Shown: positions 8,681-16,577, counted from the first letter of the stretch. The stretch: 64,000 nt of DNA from Pseudomonas syringae CC1557 (GCF_000452705.1 NZ_CP007014.1:2790001-2854000), one strand, 5' to 3'. Program-made: numbers and translations. Notes: a model not told the origin generated them from the letters alone.

Positions 8681-8755
8681 CTGCACCGCATGACACGTTA
8701 ATTACCTGCCTTGCAGCCCTTTAAATTCAAGGGGGTAAAAATAATTGCGGTGCAG
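8681..8755. repeat. 10-bp inverted repeat between att site and integrase
   Basis: CTGCACCGCA at 8681-8690 is exactly reversed at 8746-8755. Placed between the att core and int, the two copies could be arm-type integrase or directionality-factor sites; this is inferred from position only. Confidence 0.4.
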
Positions 8756-8758
8756 AAT

Positions 8759-9793
8759 TCACTTGGTTGGAGTGACCTTTTTCCCGATCCTTTTGCGGAT
8801 GTAATTCTCGGTCATCACCACGGTGGTGTGCCCGAGCTGATCGCGGGCTTGAAGGATATCGCCGCTCGACTCAGCCTTATCCGTGCCGGCTTTCGCTCGC
8901 AGGTCTCGCATCTGAAATTCTCCCTTCTCCACACCGGCCGCCTCGCGTGCCGCGTCAAATCTCCCTCGCAACATACTGCTCGTCATGGGCTGGCCGTTGT
9001 CCATAACGATCAGCCTGGAGGTGCGCATCCTGTGTCCTTCCTTTCTGGTCATAATGCGGTCAATGACCACCTTCAGCTCACCTGTAATTTCAATCCTCCT
9101 TTTTGCATTCGTTTTGCCTTGCTGAACCCATAGTCTGCCGTCGCGTATATCGCGCTCATCCATTTTCAGCGTGTCCGCGATCCGCTGCCCGGTCAGATAG
9201 AACAGGTCCAGAGCATCGCGCAACGGCTGTTCTGCGTGGCTGTAAACTAGGGCAAACATTTCGTCCTCGATGTAATGGTCTCGCCCAACTTCCTTGTGAC
9301 CCTTAACACCCGCACACGGGTTGGCCAGCGCCGTGTAGCCGGCGCTCCTTGCAAAATTCCAGATAGCACTCAGTAGCGCCTTCTCCCTGTTTGCCCGGAC
9401 AGGAGCAGTCTTTCCTCGCTGGCGCAGGTACTGCACGACGTGTTGAGGTTCGATCGCTTCCAGCGGTGCTGGAGGATCGTCGAAGAACTTCAGAAGCTGC
9501 TTCAGCTCCCTGGCGTTGTCTTTCTGCGTGGCCGGGCTTTTGGTCGGCACCACCTCGATCATGTACTTCTCCGCGACATACGCGAAGGTCAGCACCTGCT
9601 GTACGAGAGCCGAGGATGTTCGGCTCTTCTCCAGCTTGGCGTACTCGACGATTGCCATGCCATAGTCAGAGCCGAGTGGGATTTCCTTTCGCGGTGAACC
9701 TCCGATGTCATAGTAGTAATAGACGACCCCGCTGCGCTGTTTACGCTTTCTGAGGCGTGTGACGCTGTCGGGATTAATAGGCTTTCTTCCCAT
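8759..9793 (-). CDS. int: Tyrosine recombinase (prophage integrase)
   Basis: 344 residues. The N-terminal arm-binding and core-binding domains span about 1-160, followed by the catalytic domain. Active-site residues seen: Arg204 in TGQRIAD, a beta-hairpin lysine in QQGKTNAKRR, Arg299 in RDLRAKAGTD, His322 in QLGHTT and the nucleophile Tyr331 in ENYIR. The usual His of box II is Arg296 (MRDLR), as in several phage integrases. It lies 118 bp from the tRNA-Leu attachment fragment, pointing towards it. Its start ATG follows the stop of the DUF4224 gene directly, so the two are coupled. Confidence 0.95.
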   Translation of the reverse strand: MGRKPINPDSVTRLRKRKQRSGVVYYYYDIGGSPRKEIPLGSDYGMAIVEYAKLEKSRTSSALVQQVLTFAYVAEKYMIEVVPTKSPATQKDNARELKQLLKFFDDPPAPLEAIEPQHVVQYLRQRGKTAPVRANREKALLSAIWNFARSAGYTALANPCAGVKGHKEVGRDHYIEDEMFALVYSHAEQPLRDALDLFYLTGQRIADTLKMDERDIRDGRLWVQQGKTNAKRRIEITGELKVVIDRIMTRKEGHRMRTSRLIVMDNGQPMTSSMLRGRFDAAREAAGVEKGEFQMRDLRAKAGTDKAESSGDILQARDQLGHTTVVMTENYIRKRIGKKVTPTK

Positions 9794-10009
9794 TTATCCC
9801 ACCAGCCGTGGCTGCCATTTAGGTTTGCCTGTAGTCGTGGTGGTCACGGCTTCGCCTGTCAGCGCCGATGCAATGACGCACGGCCAGCCACTTCGTTTAA
9901 TCGTGTGCCGAATCCCGTTCCGCTTTAACACTGTTATTTGCCCGGCTTTCGTTTTGGCACCGGTTAGGGTGCACACCTCTTCGTGCGACAGAAAATGAAT
10001 TTCGCCCAT
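9794..10009 (-). CDS. DUF4224 protein, probable excisionase-type factor
   Basis: 71 residues starting MGEIHFLSHEEVC, with the family core LTGAKTKAGQITVLKRNGI and GWPCVIASAL. DUF4224 proteins are small DNA-binding-like proteins found beside phage integrases and may act as directionality factors (inference). The ATG at 10009 has AGGAG 7 bases upstream, better than the earlier in-frame start. Its stop abuts the integrase start. Confidence 0.75.
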   Translation of the reverse strand: MGEIHFLSHEEVCTLTGAKTKAGQITVLKRNGIRHTIKRSGWPCVIASALTGEAVTTTTTGKPKWQPRLVG

Positions 10010-10089
10010 CAGTAGCTCCTGCAGCCCGCTCAGGACTGCCATTTTTAGATATTGAAATGAATGCGGGCCGCGCTGGGCGGCGGAAGGGG

Positions 10090-10314
10090 TTATAGATTGA
10101 CGATGAGGCTGTTGGGGTCGAACGGCTTGCCCTCTGGGTCGTGGACCAGCTCAGGGACGTGCTGGCGAATGAACTCGTCGAAACAGACCGGGCAGTAAGT
10201 TCGATATTTAGTGGTCAGCTGGCCGTGCCCCTTGTAATCGCACTTGGGACACTTGATCGCACTGGGGTGGACGAAAGCCATCGTGATTCCGGCGCCGCTC
10301 ATTTCTACTTTCAT
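10090..10314 (-). CDS. Small zinc-ribbon phage protein
   Basis: 74 residues. Two CxxC knuckles (CPKCDYKGHG and YCPVCFDEF) 19 residues apart suggest a zinc ribbon; the tail is acidic and hydrophobic. A GGAG precedes the ATG at 10314. Proteins of this shape recur in Pseudomonas prophage early arms with unknown role; DNA or RNA binding is a guess. Confidence 0.6.
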   Translation of the reverse strand: MKVEMSGAGITMAFVHPSAIKCPKCDYKGHGQLTTKYRTYCPVCFDEFIRQHVPELVHDPEGKPFDPNSLIVNL

Positions 10315-10479
10315 GGGCACGTCTCCGCCCACCGATCCGGCAGGCTTTAAATGGAAAGGGGATATCAGGCAGGTGCTGCTTTTCACTGCTATCTTTCAAC
10401 GACCGTCAGCGGACGTTCGGTTGTATGACGCAAATGGCTTTCAGGATTCAGCCGCGCATAGCCTCATAGGGGTAGCGTC

Positions 10480-10692
10480 ATGCAATGCACCACAGTCACG
10501 AACGAAGTCTACGGACCGTATAACGCCCAGCTGGGTCGGCGTGCTGCCGACGGCAACATATGGCTGGGCAGGACTCTGGTATTCAGAATCATCGATGACC
10601 GCGTCTACTCGATGCACGAGCAGTACCTGGGCAGGCTCAAGTACGGCATGGCGATGACTGATAGGGGGGAGCTGATCTTTGTTGTGAGGTAG
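10480..10692 (+). CDS. Small hypothetical beta-rich protein
   Basis: 70 residues with alternating hydrophobic strands (NIWLGRTLVFRIIDDRVYS, GELIFVVR) and AGGGG ahead of its ATG. It is on the plus strand inside a minus-strand arm, so it is an independently expressed accessory gene if real. No family recognised. Confidence 0.5.
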   Translation: MQCTTVTNEVYGPYNAQLGRRAADGNIWLGRTLVFRIIDDRVYSMHEQYLGRLKYGMAMTDRGELIFVVR

Positions 10693-10756
10693 GTCACGTA
10701 GCTGGCCGCTGCCATTCAAGATGAATGCAGTGTTACTTCACACGGAGGTAGAACCC

Positions 10757-10849
10757 TTGCAAGAGCCCATGTTATTGCTCGGACTGGCCGCGTTCACCTG
10801 TGCAGTCGCTGCTGCGGTGTTCGCAATCATGATTCTCAAGGGCAAGTAG
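10757..10849 (+). CDS. 30-residue single-helix membrane peptide
   Basis: A TTG start lies 9 bases after GGAGG. The product is one hydrophobic helix (MLLLGLAAFTCAVAAAVF) ending in KGK. Using the later ATG would leave the strong Shine-Dalgarno too far away. It converges on the ASCH-domain gene with a 2-base gap. A short hydrophobic peptide like this could modulate a membrane protein. Confidence 0.45.
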   Translation: MQEPMLLLGLAAFTCAVAAAVFAIMILKGK

Positions 10850-10851
10850 GT

Positions 10852-11484
10852 TCAGGGCGTCACGCGCTTGAACTCGACGACCCACACCCATAGGTTGCTG
10901 TTCCACGAGTCGGAACCGTTGATGAATGACCAAAGGCAGTAGAAGAGCTGCGCAGCGGTCAGCGTCTCATCGAGGTCTGGTGCTGCGCGCAGGAAGTCGA
11001 CGCCTTCTGCCTCTGCCTGCTCTTCGCTGATGTCCTGCAAGCGCTCAACGCGCACGTCGGTTATCTCCAGCAGGATGCGGCTGACCCAGCGCGGCATGTG
11101 AATGGATGGCCGAGTTTTGCCTGGCGTGATCATCGAGCATCCGGTTTGCCTTGAGGCGCCATCCGCCGGGTACTGAATCGGCTCTCCGTGGCTCAGCTCT
11201 CGCGGCGCTACCTCATTAACCTGCGCATCAGCCTGCCAGGCCTCTCGCACCCATAGCCGGTCACCGGGTTTTCCGTGCGGGCAGTTACTGCTGACAAAGT
11301 GTTTTGTCACCGGCTTGCCGTAAATGTCTTGCCCGTAGTTGGCACCACCTACACAGAAATTACCGCTCGCATCAATGTGCGGTTGAACCTTGAGCGTCCG
11401 CCGCGTGACTGTCTTCTGCCCGGACAAGATTGCGCGCACCATCGGCGCACTGAACAGGATCGGTCTTTCCTTGGCCTGGGTCAT
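10852..11484 (-). CDS. ASCH-domain-like phage protein
   Basis: 210 residues beginning MTQAKERPILFSAPMVRAIL. The motif GQKTVTRR near the start and GDRLWVREAW in the middle fit phage ASCH/PUA-like proteins often labelled 'morphogenetic protein'. The fold binds RNA or modified bases; the phage role is not established. Start and upstream stop overlap as ATGA with the preceding gene, so they are co-translated. Confidence 0.65.
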   Translation of the reverse strand: MTQAKERPILFSAPMVRAILSGQKTVTRRTLKVQPHIDASGNFCVGGANYGQDIYGKPVTKHFVSSNCPHGKPGDRLWVREAWQADAQVNEVAPRELSHGEPIQYPADGASRQTGCSMITPGKTRPSIHMPRWVSRILLEITDVRVERLQDISEEQAEAEGVDFLRAAPDLDETLTAAQLFYCLWSFINGSDSWNSNLWVWVVEFKRVTP

Positions 11485-11813
11485 GGCGTTACCACCCGCC
11501 GTGCCCACCAGCAGACCGGGCCATCGTCTGTGTCATGAATAGCCAGGCAGAACCAACCTTCACCATCAGGGCGATCCGGCTCCCAGTAACTGCAGTCAGG
11601 GTCGCCCGCTTCGAAATAGCGATCAGCAACAGCTTTGTCGCTTGCATACTCAAGTTCGACCATCCCCACTTCTAGCGCTTGTTCAGCGACCCAGGCTTTG
11701 CATTTCTCGCCGTCGCCCTCGTCGAAGTCCGGCATATCAGGATGTTGAAAGAAACCATTTTCGTCGCGAATGACGGGGGCTTGCTGGATGAACACGATCT
11801 TTTGTTCGGGCAT
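11481..11813 (-). CDS. Hypothetical acidic phage protein
   Basis: 110 residues starting MPEQKIVFIQQAP, rich in Asp/Glu and Trp (HPDMPDFDEGDGEKCKAW, CSYWEPDRPDGEGWFC). AAGGA precedes the ATG at 11813. The 3' end overlaps the ASCH gene start by 4 bases. No known domain; the acidic surface could suit a DNA mimic or a protein-interaction factor, which is speculation. Confidence 0.6.
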   Translation of the reverse strand: MPEQKIVFIQQAPVIRDENGFFQHPDMPDFDEGDGEKCKAWVAEQALEVGMVELEYASDKAVADRYFEAGDPDCSYWEPDRPDGEGWFCLAIHDTDDGPVCWWARRVVTP

Positions 11814-11901
11814 GACTTCGTCCTTGCCGCTATAGCGGCTTAATGGATTGATTTCCAGATTATTTATGCCAACATCCGGGGCTTTCTTATAAGGAGTAGT
11901 T

Positions 11902-12240
11902 ATGAAGTGGTCTGAGGTCTTGTCAATTGTTAGCTCGATTGCCTCAATTACCGGGATGTCACTATTGACAGCGGGCACCGTTATAGGGGAGGGGAACCCT
12001 AGGCAATTAGCTTGGATAGTGACGACAACTATATGTGCGGCAATGTTATGTATCGGATGTTTATACGCCGTTGCTCAAGGGTTACGATGGGCTGACAGGG
12101 TCTATTTGCTGGATGAGCCCCCGTCGGTGCGATTCATTCTTTGGTGCTTTTTTGGATCGTTCTTATTGATCTTTTCTTTGTTTTTTTTGATTGGCGCTTG
12201 GTACGCTCTTGAAGAGGTGTGGACCTTGCAGATCCCTTGA
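11902..12240 (+). CDS. Three-helix inner-membrane protein (cargo)
   Basis: 112 residues with hydrophobic segments near 5-30, 38-62 and 78-102 (FFGSFLLIFSLFFLIGAWY). ATAAGGAG lies just upstream of the ATG. It is AT-richer than its neighbours and oriented against the operon, typical of a lysogenic-conversion (moron) gene. No family recognised. Confidence 0.6.
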   Translation: MKWSEVLSIVSSIASITGMSLLTAGTVIGEGNPRQLAWIVTTTICAAMLCIGCLYAVAQGLRWADRVYLLDEPPSVRFILWCFFGSFLLIFSLFFLIGAWYALEEVWTLQIP

Positions 12241-12267
12241 AAGCTTTTAGAATCGTGAGCACATCAC

Positions 12268-14322
12268 TTACGCTGCTAAATCTTCATCACAAAGTACTTT
12301 CCAAGGGTTGTTTGCTCGAGCAAGTGCAGCCATCGGCGGCGGGCTGACGCTGTTGCCGCACATGTGAACCTGTTGGGTTTTGGTGAACGGCTTGCCGTCG
12401 GCGCCGTGGGTGATGACGTAGTCGGCTGGGAAGCCCTGAGCCTTGTACAGCTCGGACGGCTTGAGCATCCGCAGGCAGATGTCGATGATCACGTAGTGCG
12501 TGCCCTTGACCATGACGGTGACCAGCGCCAAGCGATCCTTGGTCGTGATTGTGGGCGCTGGTTCGCCTGCGCCGCTGACGTTCTCGGTCCCGTAATAACT
12601 GATCAGGAATGCGGCTACGCGTAGTGCACCTTCCTCATGCTCCGGGGAGAGCTTGAGCGATACGATAGAGCTTTTACCGCCGCCACCGGCAGTAACGGTA
12701 GGCGCTGGCTCATCCAGATGCTGGCCGACGCTGGCACCGAACTGCTTTTCCATGAACGCGGTGACCAGTCCGTGGTGCTGGCCGCCGGCGCTGATCGTGT
12801 GCAGAGGTTCGGCGGTGTCCCGCGCGTCACAGTTGCCGCGAAGGTGCACCAGGCTTGCGGCCACCAGCTGCTGCTGGCTTCCGGTGTTGGTGACCGTCGT
12901 CATTGGCTCGTCGACGCCCTTGGCGTGCGTCGTGTTGAAGCCTCCGTTCATCTGAGCCATGAACACCGTAGACACTCCCATCGCGTGGGCTGCACCTGCA
13001 GGCCGTTGATAGTTCCCTCCACTGGTAATGGTTGGCAGGGGGTCATCCAGCGTTTTGCCTGCATCATCAAATCGAAACTTCACCAGGTGCGCAGCGGCAA
13101 TGGCGTACTTTCCGCCCGATGCCATGATCGTACCGAGCGGGTCATGCATATCGGCGCGGCGCGGCGCGGCTCCCGGCTTATCTCCGTTCCCAAGCTGCAC
13201 GAGACTTGCCGCTGCGACACCACGGTGGTTCTGGGCGAGCAGGGTCCCCATCGGCTGCTCGGCAGATGTTGGCTTGCCCGAGTATTCAGGCCCTCCAGCA
13301 CCCACCATTACAGGGCTGACTACTGAGAATGCGCCACCCTTTGGATATGAAGTCACCGTTCGCAGCGGCTCGTTGGCCGATTGCACCGTCTCGCCTGACC
13401 AATTTGCAATTGGGACGATGAACGGGGCCAGGTTGTCGATGACGAACTTCTTCATGCCCTTGGCGACTCGGCGCAAGGTGGCGGGGGCCAAGTCTTTCTT
13501 GCGTCCGAATATGCTTTTGCCCAGGTCGGTGAAGTCGATGCACTCTGCAGCGGTCTTCCAAGGCTTCTGGCCTTTGGCGGGGCGCTTGGCGTGGGTCGGC
13601 TCCGGCCACACAATCGGCTGCCCATCGCAGCGGGCAATCATGAATAGGCGTTCCCGACTGGTAGGCGCGCCGAAGTCACACGCTCGGATCACGCGCCAAT
13701 CGACGGCATAGCCCAGGCGCTTCAGTTCGGCCACGAACACCGCCCACGTCTGGCCGCGCCGCGTAGGGTCTGGCACCAGAAACTGCTGATCGACCGGCAC
13801 AACCTCACCAGGTGCGGCAATGCCGCCGCCCAGTTTCACGACCCGGCCGGTTGACTTGCAACGCTTGGCTACCAGCGGGCCCCATTGCAGGATCTGCTTC
13901 ACATTCTCCAGGCTGATGACACGGGGTTGCTTCTTGCCTGCCCACTTCAAGCCGATCCACGACAGGTTACGGATCTCGCGCTTGCGTGGCTGCCCGCCAG
14001 CGGCCTGGCTGTGGTGGGTGCAATCCGGGCTCATGTGGAACCAGCCCACTGCCTTGCCACCGCATTCGGTATCCGGATCGCCGTCGAATACATCGGTCGT
14101 GAAGTGCTTCGCACTCGGGTGATTCACGGTGTGCATGCTGATCGCTGCAGGACTGTGATTCTTGGCCACGCTGACGGTGCGCCCAAGGCCCATTTCAAGC
14201 CCGGTACCAGCGCCTCCGCCGCCGCAGAAGAAGTCCACAACGATCTCATCGTCTTGCGGACTGAAGCCAAGGCCGTACTGGGTTTTAAAATCGAAGGGGT
14301 GTTTCTTCTGGTGGGCGGACAT
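12268..14322 (-). CDS. Phage C5 cytosine DNA methyltransferase with repeat-rich insert
   Basis: 684 residues. Motif I is VVDFFCGGGGAGTG (about 28-41), motif IV SPDCTHHS with catalytic Cys101, motif VI ENV (139-141), motif VIII TSRERLFMIA (221-230) and the last motif GNSVSP (near 656). It transfers a methyl group from AdoMet to cytosine C5. The 300 residues between motif VIII and the end contain eight imperfect repeats of the form EPxxTITxGG...LVxA, where the target-recognition domain would normally be. It faces an HNH endonuclease gene divergently across 83 bp. It may protect phage DNA from host restriction or form a restriction-modification pair. Confidence 0.9.
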   Translation of the reverse strand: MSAHQKKHPFDFKTQYGLGFSPQDDEIVVDFFCGGGGAGTGLEMGLGRTVSVAKNHSPAAISMHTVNHPSAKHFTTDVFDGDPDTECGGKAVGWFHMSPDCTHHSQAAGGQPRKREIRNLSWIGLKWAGKKQPRVISLENVKQILQWGPLVAKRCKSTGRVVKLGGGIAAPGEVVPVDQQFLVPDPTRRGQTWAVFVAELKRLGYAVDWRVIRACDFGAPTSRERLFMIARCDGQPIVWPEPTHAKRPAKGQKPWKTAAECIDFTDLGKSIFGRKKDLAPATLRRVAKGMKKFVIDNLAPFIVPIANWSGETVQSANEPLRTVTSYPKGGAFSVVSPVMVGAGGPEYSGKPTSAEQPMGTLLAQNHRGVAAASLVQLGNGDKPGAAPRRADMHDPLGTIMASGGKYAIAAAHLVKFRFDDAGKTLDDPLPTITSGGNYQRPAGAAHAMGVSTVFMAQMNGGFNTTHAKGVDEPMTTVTNTGSQQQLVAASLVHLRGNCDARDTAEPLHTISAGGQHHGLVTAFMEKQFGASVGQHLDEPAPTVTAGGGGKSSIVSLKLSPEHEEGALRVAAFLISYYGTENVSGAGEPAPTITTKDRLALVTVMVKGTHYVIIDICLRMLKPSELYKAQGFPADYVITHGADGKPFTKTQQVHMCGNSVSPPPMAALARANNPWKVLCDEDLAA

Positions 14323-14405
14323 AGATTATCCTCGCTGGTGTGGCGCAATTGTTTAAATTGGGGTACTTCTTATCCGCGCGGCATGAGGCCGGGATAGGTG
14401 TAGGT

Positions 14406-15347
14406 ATGCAAAGAGATGATATAGAAGCGGCCGTGTTGCTTTTCCGCAGCGGTGTTCGCCCATTCAGCTATCGCAGGCCGAATTGGTTTTTTATAGCAGG
14501 AGATGGTATTGGCTATCCATTGAAGTATATCTATGCTATGGCTCTAGGGATTGGATCTTTAAATACAAATACATCGGCAGCTAAACGACAGCTAGTTGAA
14601 TTGGGTTATGATATTTTTCGCTCTGCTGATAGAAGTTTCTCAAGAGTTTTTTCGTCTGAAATTGATTTGAGCGATGATTCTGGTCTAGCCGAACTCCGCA
14701 TTCCAGCAGAGCAGCTACGAAAAGTTACTGCTGACCATATTTGGGCCGCTGTTCAGGCACTTCTCCACGGCGTCGAGGCTATAGGCTTTGGTCCATCCGT
14801 AGATTACGATCTACTGGTCGAGGACGGGGTTAGGTTAGCGCCCAAGCAGGTATTTGGGCTCGCGGCAACCTTAGCTTTGGGATTCACGGTTGGGCCAGGC
14901 CATTTTCACGGTGGTTTGAATACGGTTTGTTTTGAACTGTTAGAGGCCGCGGGCTATACGGTTATCGCCAAAGGTGAACAACCCAAATTTCAGGATGCAC
15001 CCATCGATATTGAAGAGAAAGTTTGGCTAGAAGGAAGTAAAAAACTAGTTTCTCACCTTCGCAGGGAGCGAAAGCCAGGGCTGGCCCAAGCTAAGAAAGC
15101 GTCATTTATAAAGAAGCACGGCAAACTTCGTTGCGAGCAATGCTTACTGGATCCTGTAAAAACGTATGGTGAGTACGGGGACGCTTGTATTGAGGTGCAC
15201 CATGACACTGTTCTAATTTCCGAAATGAACGATGATCATGCAACGACCTTGGACCAAGTGCGGTGCTTGTGTGCCAACTGCCACCGTGTAGTGCATCGCG
15301 CATTGAGGGAGCAACTAAAGAGCGATTCATCCACCGCAGTAGCCTGA
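14406..15347 (+). CDS. Putative HNH restriction endonuclease
   Basis: 313 residues from the ATG at 14406 (TAGG upstream; an earlier in-frame ATG at 14340 is possible). The middle has an element seen in McrA-type restriction enzymes (VRLAPKQVFGLAATLALG ... FHGGLNTVCFELLEAAGY), and the C-terminus is an HNH nuclease: CEQC near 243, EVHHD near 263, CANCHRVVH near 288-296. It should cut double-stranded DNA with a metal ion. Base composition is AT-richer than the surroundings, indicating acquisition. Divergent from the C5 methyltransferase; it ends in a 21-bp convergent overlap with the PAPS-reductase-like gene. It could be methyl-dependent rather than methyl-protected. Confidence 0.72.
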   Translation: MQRDDIEAAVLLFRSGVRPFSYRRPNWFFIAGDGIGYPLKYIYAMALGIGSLNTNTSAAKRQLVELGYDIFRSADRSFSRVFSSEIDLSDDSGLAELRIPAEQLRKVTADHIWAAVQALLHGVEAIGFGPSVDYDLLVEDGVRLAPKQVFGLAATLALGFTVGPGHFHGGLNTVCFELLEAAGYTVIAKGEQPKFQDAPIDIEEKVWLEGSKKLVSHLRRERKPGLAQAKKASFIKKHGKLRCEQCLLDPVKTYGEYGDACIEVHHDTVLISEMNDDHATTLDQVRCLCANCHRVVHRALREQLKSDSSTAVA

Positions 15348-16094
15348 ATCGCACTTGCCTGCGGGAAACAGCTGCATTTGGTCCCTCGACCTAGGCGCGT
15401 CGGCCCACTGGATAACGGCCCGTATGCCGACAGCGTTTTTTCGACGTGCTGATCTGAACATGACCCGAGGTTTGCCCTTGGCGGTGAACCCCAGTTCGCG
15501 CTCCGTGACATCGATGAGCTCAATCCGGTCTTCGGACAGAAGCCGCAGCTCGTCGATGTTGGCGTTAATGCACGGCTCGCATTCGCGGGACCGATGCGGC
15601 AGGACCTTGAAACCCGCGCGAGCTAACAGCTCGTTGCGCATCCCGTCGTCGTGGCGCACCAGCGGCTGCCACAGCTCACGGCCTCCATGTCGCTCCGATT
15701 CCATCACATGCTCTGGCGCATCTGCGCGGTGGGCGCTTTCCGACCGGCGAACACCGGTCATGGTCGTGGCCAATTTTTTTGGGTCATGCTCATCAAGCCA
15801 GCGCAGGGCCGGTAGCACCTTCAGCTCGGCGGTGCAAAACTGGCCTTGGCCCCCAGCACCAGGCCAGCCGCACTTGCGTTTCACCAAGGCAACCATACCT
15901 TCTGATTGGGTTTGGAACGTGCGAAAGCCATAGGATTGAGCCAGTGCCTCGCCCTGCGCAACCCGAGCTGGCCACTGCACCGCAGCCCAGCCGGTGTCGG
16001 AGTACAGGCAGACGACGTCTTTGAGCTGCCGTTCGTGCGCCCATTGTATCAGCGCGATGGAGTCGTTCCCGTAGCTGCAGAAAAGGACGTGCAT
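15327..16094 (-). CDS. PAPS-reductase/adenine-nucleotide alpha-hydrolase-like phage protein
   Basis: 255 residues. The PP-loop SYGNDSIAL lies at residues 7-15, followed by VVCLYSDTGW and a Cys-bearing C-terminal half (RSRECEPCINANIDELR, CDSGYCGG). The fold activates substrates by adenylation or uses PAPS; phage members are common but their reaction is unknown. The relation to DndC-type sulfur-transfer enzymes is only at fold level. It lies beside the methyltransferase/HNH pair, so a nucleic-acid modification role is conceivable. Confidence 0.75.
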   Translation of the reverse strand: MHVLFCSYGNDSIALIQWAHERQLKDVVCLYSDTGWAAVQWPARVAQGEALAQSYGFRTFQTQSEGMVALVKRKCGWPGAGGQGQFCTAELKVLPALRWLDEHDPKKLATTMTGVRRSESAHRADAPEHVMESERHGGRELWQPLVRHDDGMRNELLARAGFKVLPHRSRECEPCINANIDELRLLSEDRIELIDVTERELGFTAKGKPRVMFRSARRKNAVGIRAVIQWADAPRSRDQMQLFPAGKCDSGYCGG

Positions 16095-16113
16095 TGCAAT
16101 CTCCAGTGCAGGT

Positions 16114-16184
16114 GCCGCCCTCCGTGTCCGGTGGTGGCAAATTGGTTTGGGATGGAGTATTACGGATGCCCGGCATGGAGCCGG
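16114..16184 (+). ncRNA. Structured leader element, copy 1
   Basis: A 71-base element with a 5' hairpin (GCCGCC / GGTGGC around an inner CCG/CGG stem) and a 3' hairpin CCGGC-ATGGA-GCCGG, ending 2 bases before the AGGGAG Shine-Dalgarno of the 72-residue gene. The same element recurs at 16489-16560. The inner stem of the first hairpin differs between copies yet stays paired, which favours RNA function. Could be a C4-type phage antisense RNA or a leader regulator; class not verified. Confidence 0.5.
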
Positions 16185-16198
16185 ACAGGGAGATTTAA

Positions 16199-16417
16199 AT
16201 GTCTGAAGATCTATCGAAAATTTACGAACAGGCTCTTGTCGCGGTCATGGCGGTGGCTCAAGCAAAGGGCGTTACCTTTGAAGAGTTGTCCGACGGCGCG
16301 AGCGAGCTGCTAGCTCAGGAGGGCAGCAAGGTTTGCTTCATAGATCGTCGTGATGTTGATGAAGTTACCCTTGCGATCACCCTTGGGCAGGCGAGACTCA
16401 ACGGGTTGGTGCAGTAA
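16199..16417 (+). CDS. Small helical phage protein behind structured leader
   Basis: 72 residues (MSEDLSKIYEQALVAVMAVA... TLGQARLNGLVQ), helical at the start with VCFIDRRDVDEV strand region. AGGGAG lies 6 bases before the ATG. It is a one-gene unit: structured element upstream, strong terminator downstream. Function unknown; opposite in direction to the early operon, so it is probably expressed in the lysogen. Confidence 0.65.
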   Translation: MSEDLSKIYEQALVAVMAVAQAKGVTFEELSDGASELLAQEGSKVCFIDRRDVDEVTLAITLGQARLNGLVQ

Positions 16418-16421
16418 CCCG

Positions 16422-16446
16422 AGCCGCTCAATGAGCGGCTTTTTTA
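16422..16446 (+). terminator. Rho-independent terminator
   Basis: Perfect 8-bp stem AGCCGCTC / GAGCGGCT with a 3-nt loop followed by TTTTTAT, closing the 72-residue gene's unit. Confidence 0.9.
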
Positions 16447-16488
16447 TGCCACCTGCGTAGGCGGGTTCATGGCGAAGTAGATACGGGC

Positions 16489-16560
16489 GCCGCCCTCCGG
16501 TAGCCGGTGGTGGCAAATAGCTTGGGGGTGAGCTATAGATGATGACCGGCATGGAGCCGG
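16489..16560 (+). ncRNA. Structured leader element, copy 2
   Basis: Second copy of the element at 16114-16184. Hairpins: GCCGCC/GGTGGC with inner CCGG-TAG-CCGG; a middle stem ATAGCT/AGCTAT around TGGGGGTG that is poorly paired in copy 1; and the identical 3' hairpin CCGGC-ATGGA-GCCGG. It ends 5 bases before the AGGAG of the next small lipoprotein gene. Confidence 0.5.
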
Positions 16561-16577
16561 GCACTAGGAGCTGTACT

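Noticed and set aside
12637..13711. 229- and 227-residue plus-strand frames over the methyltransferase
   Set aside because: Opposite a gene with all C5-MTase motifs; no independent support.
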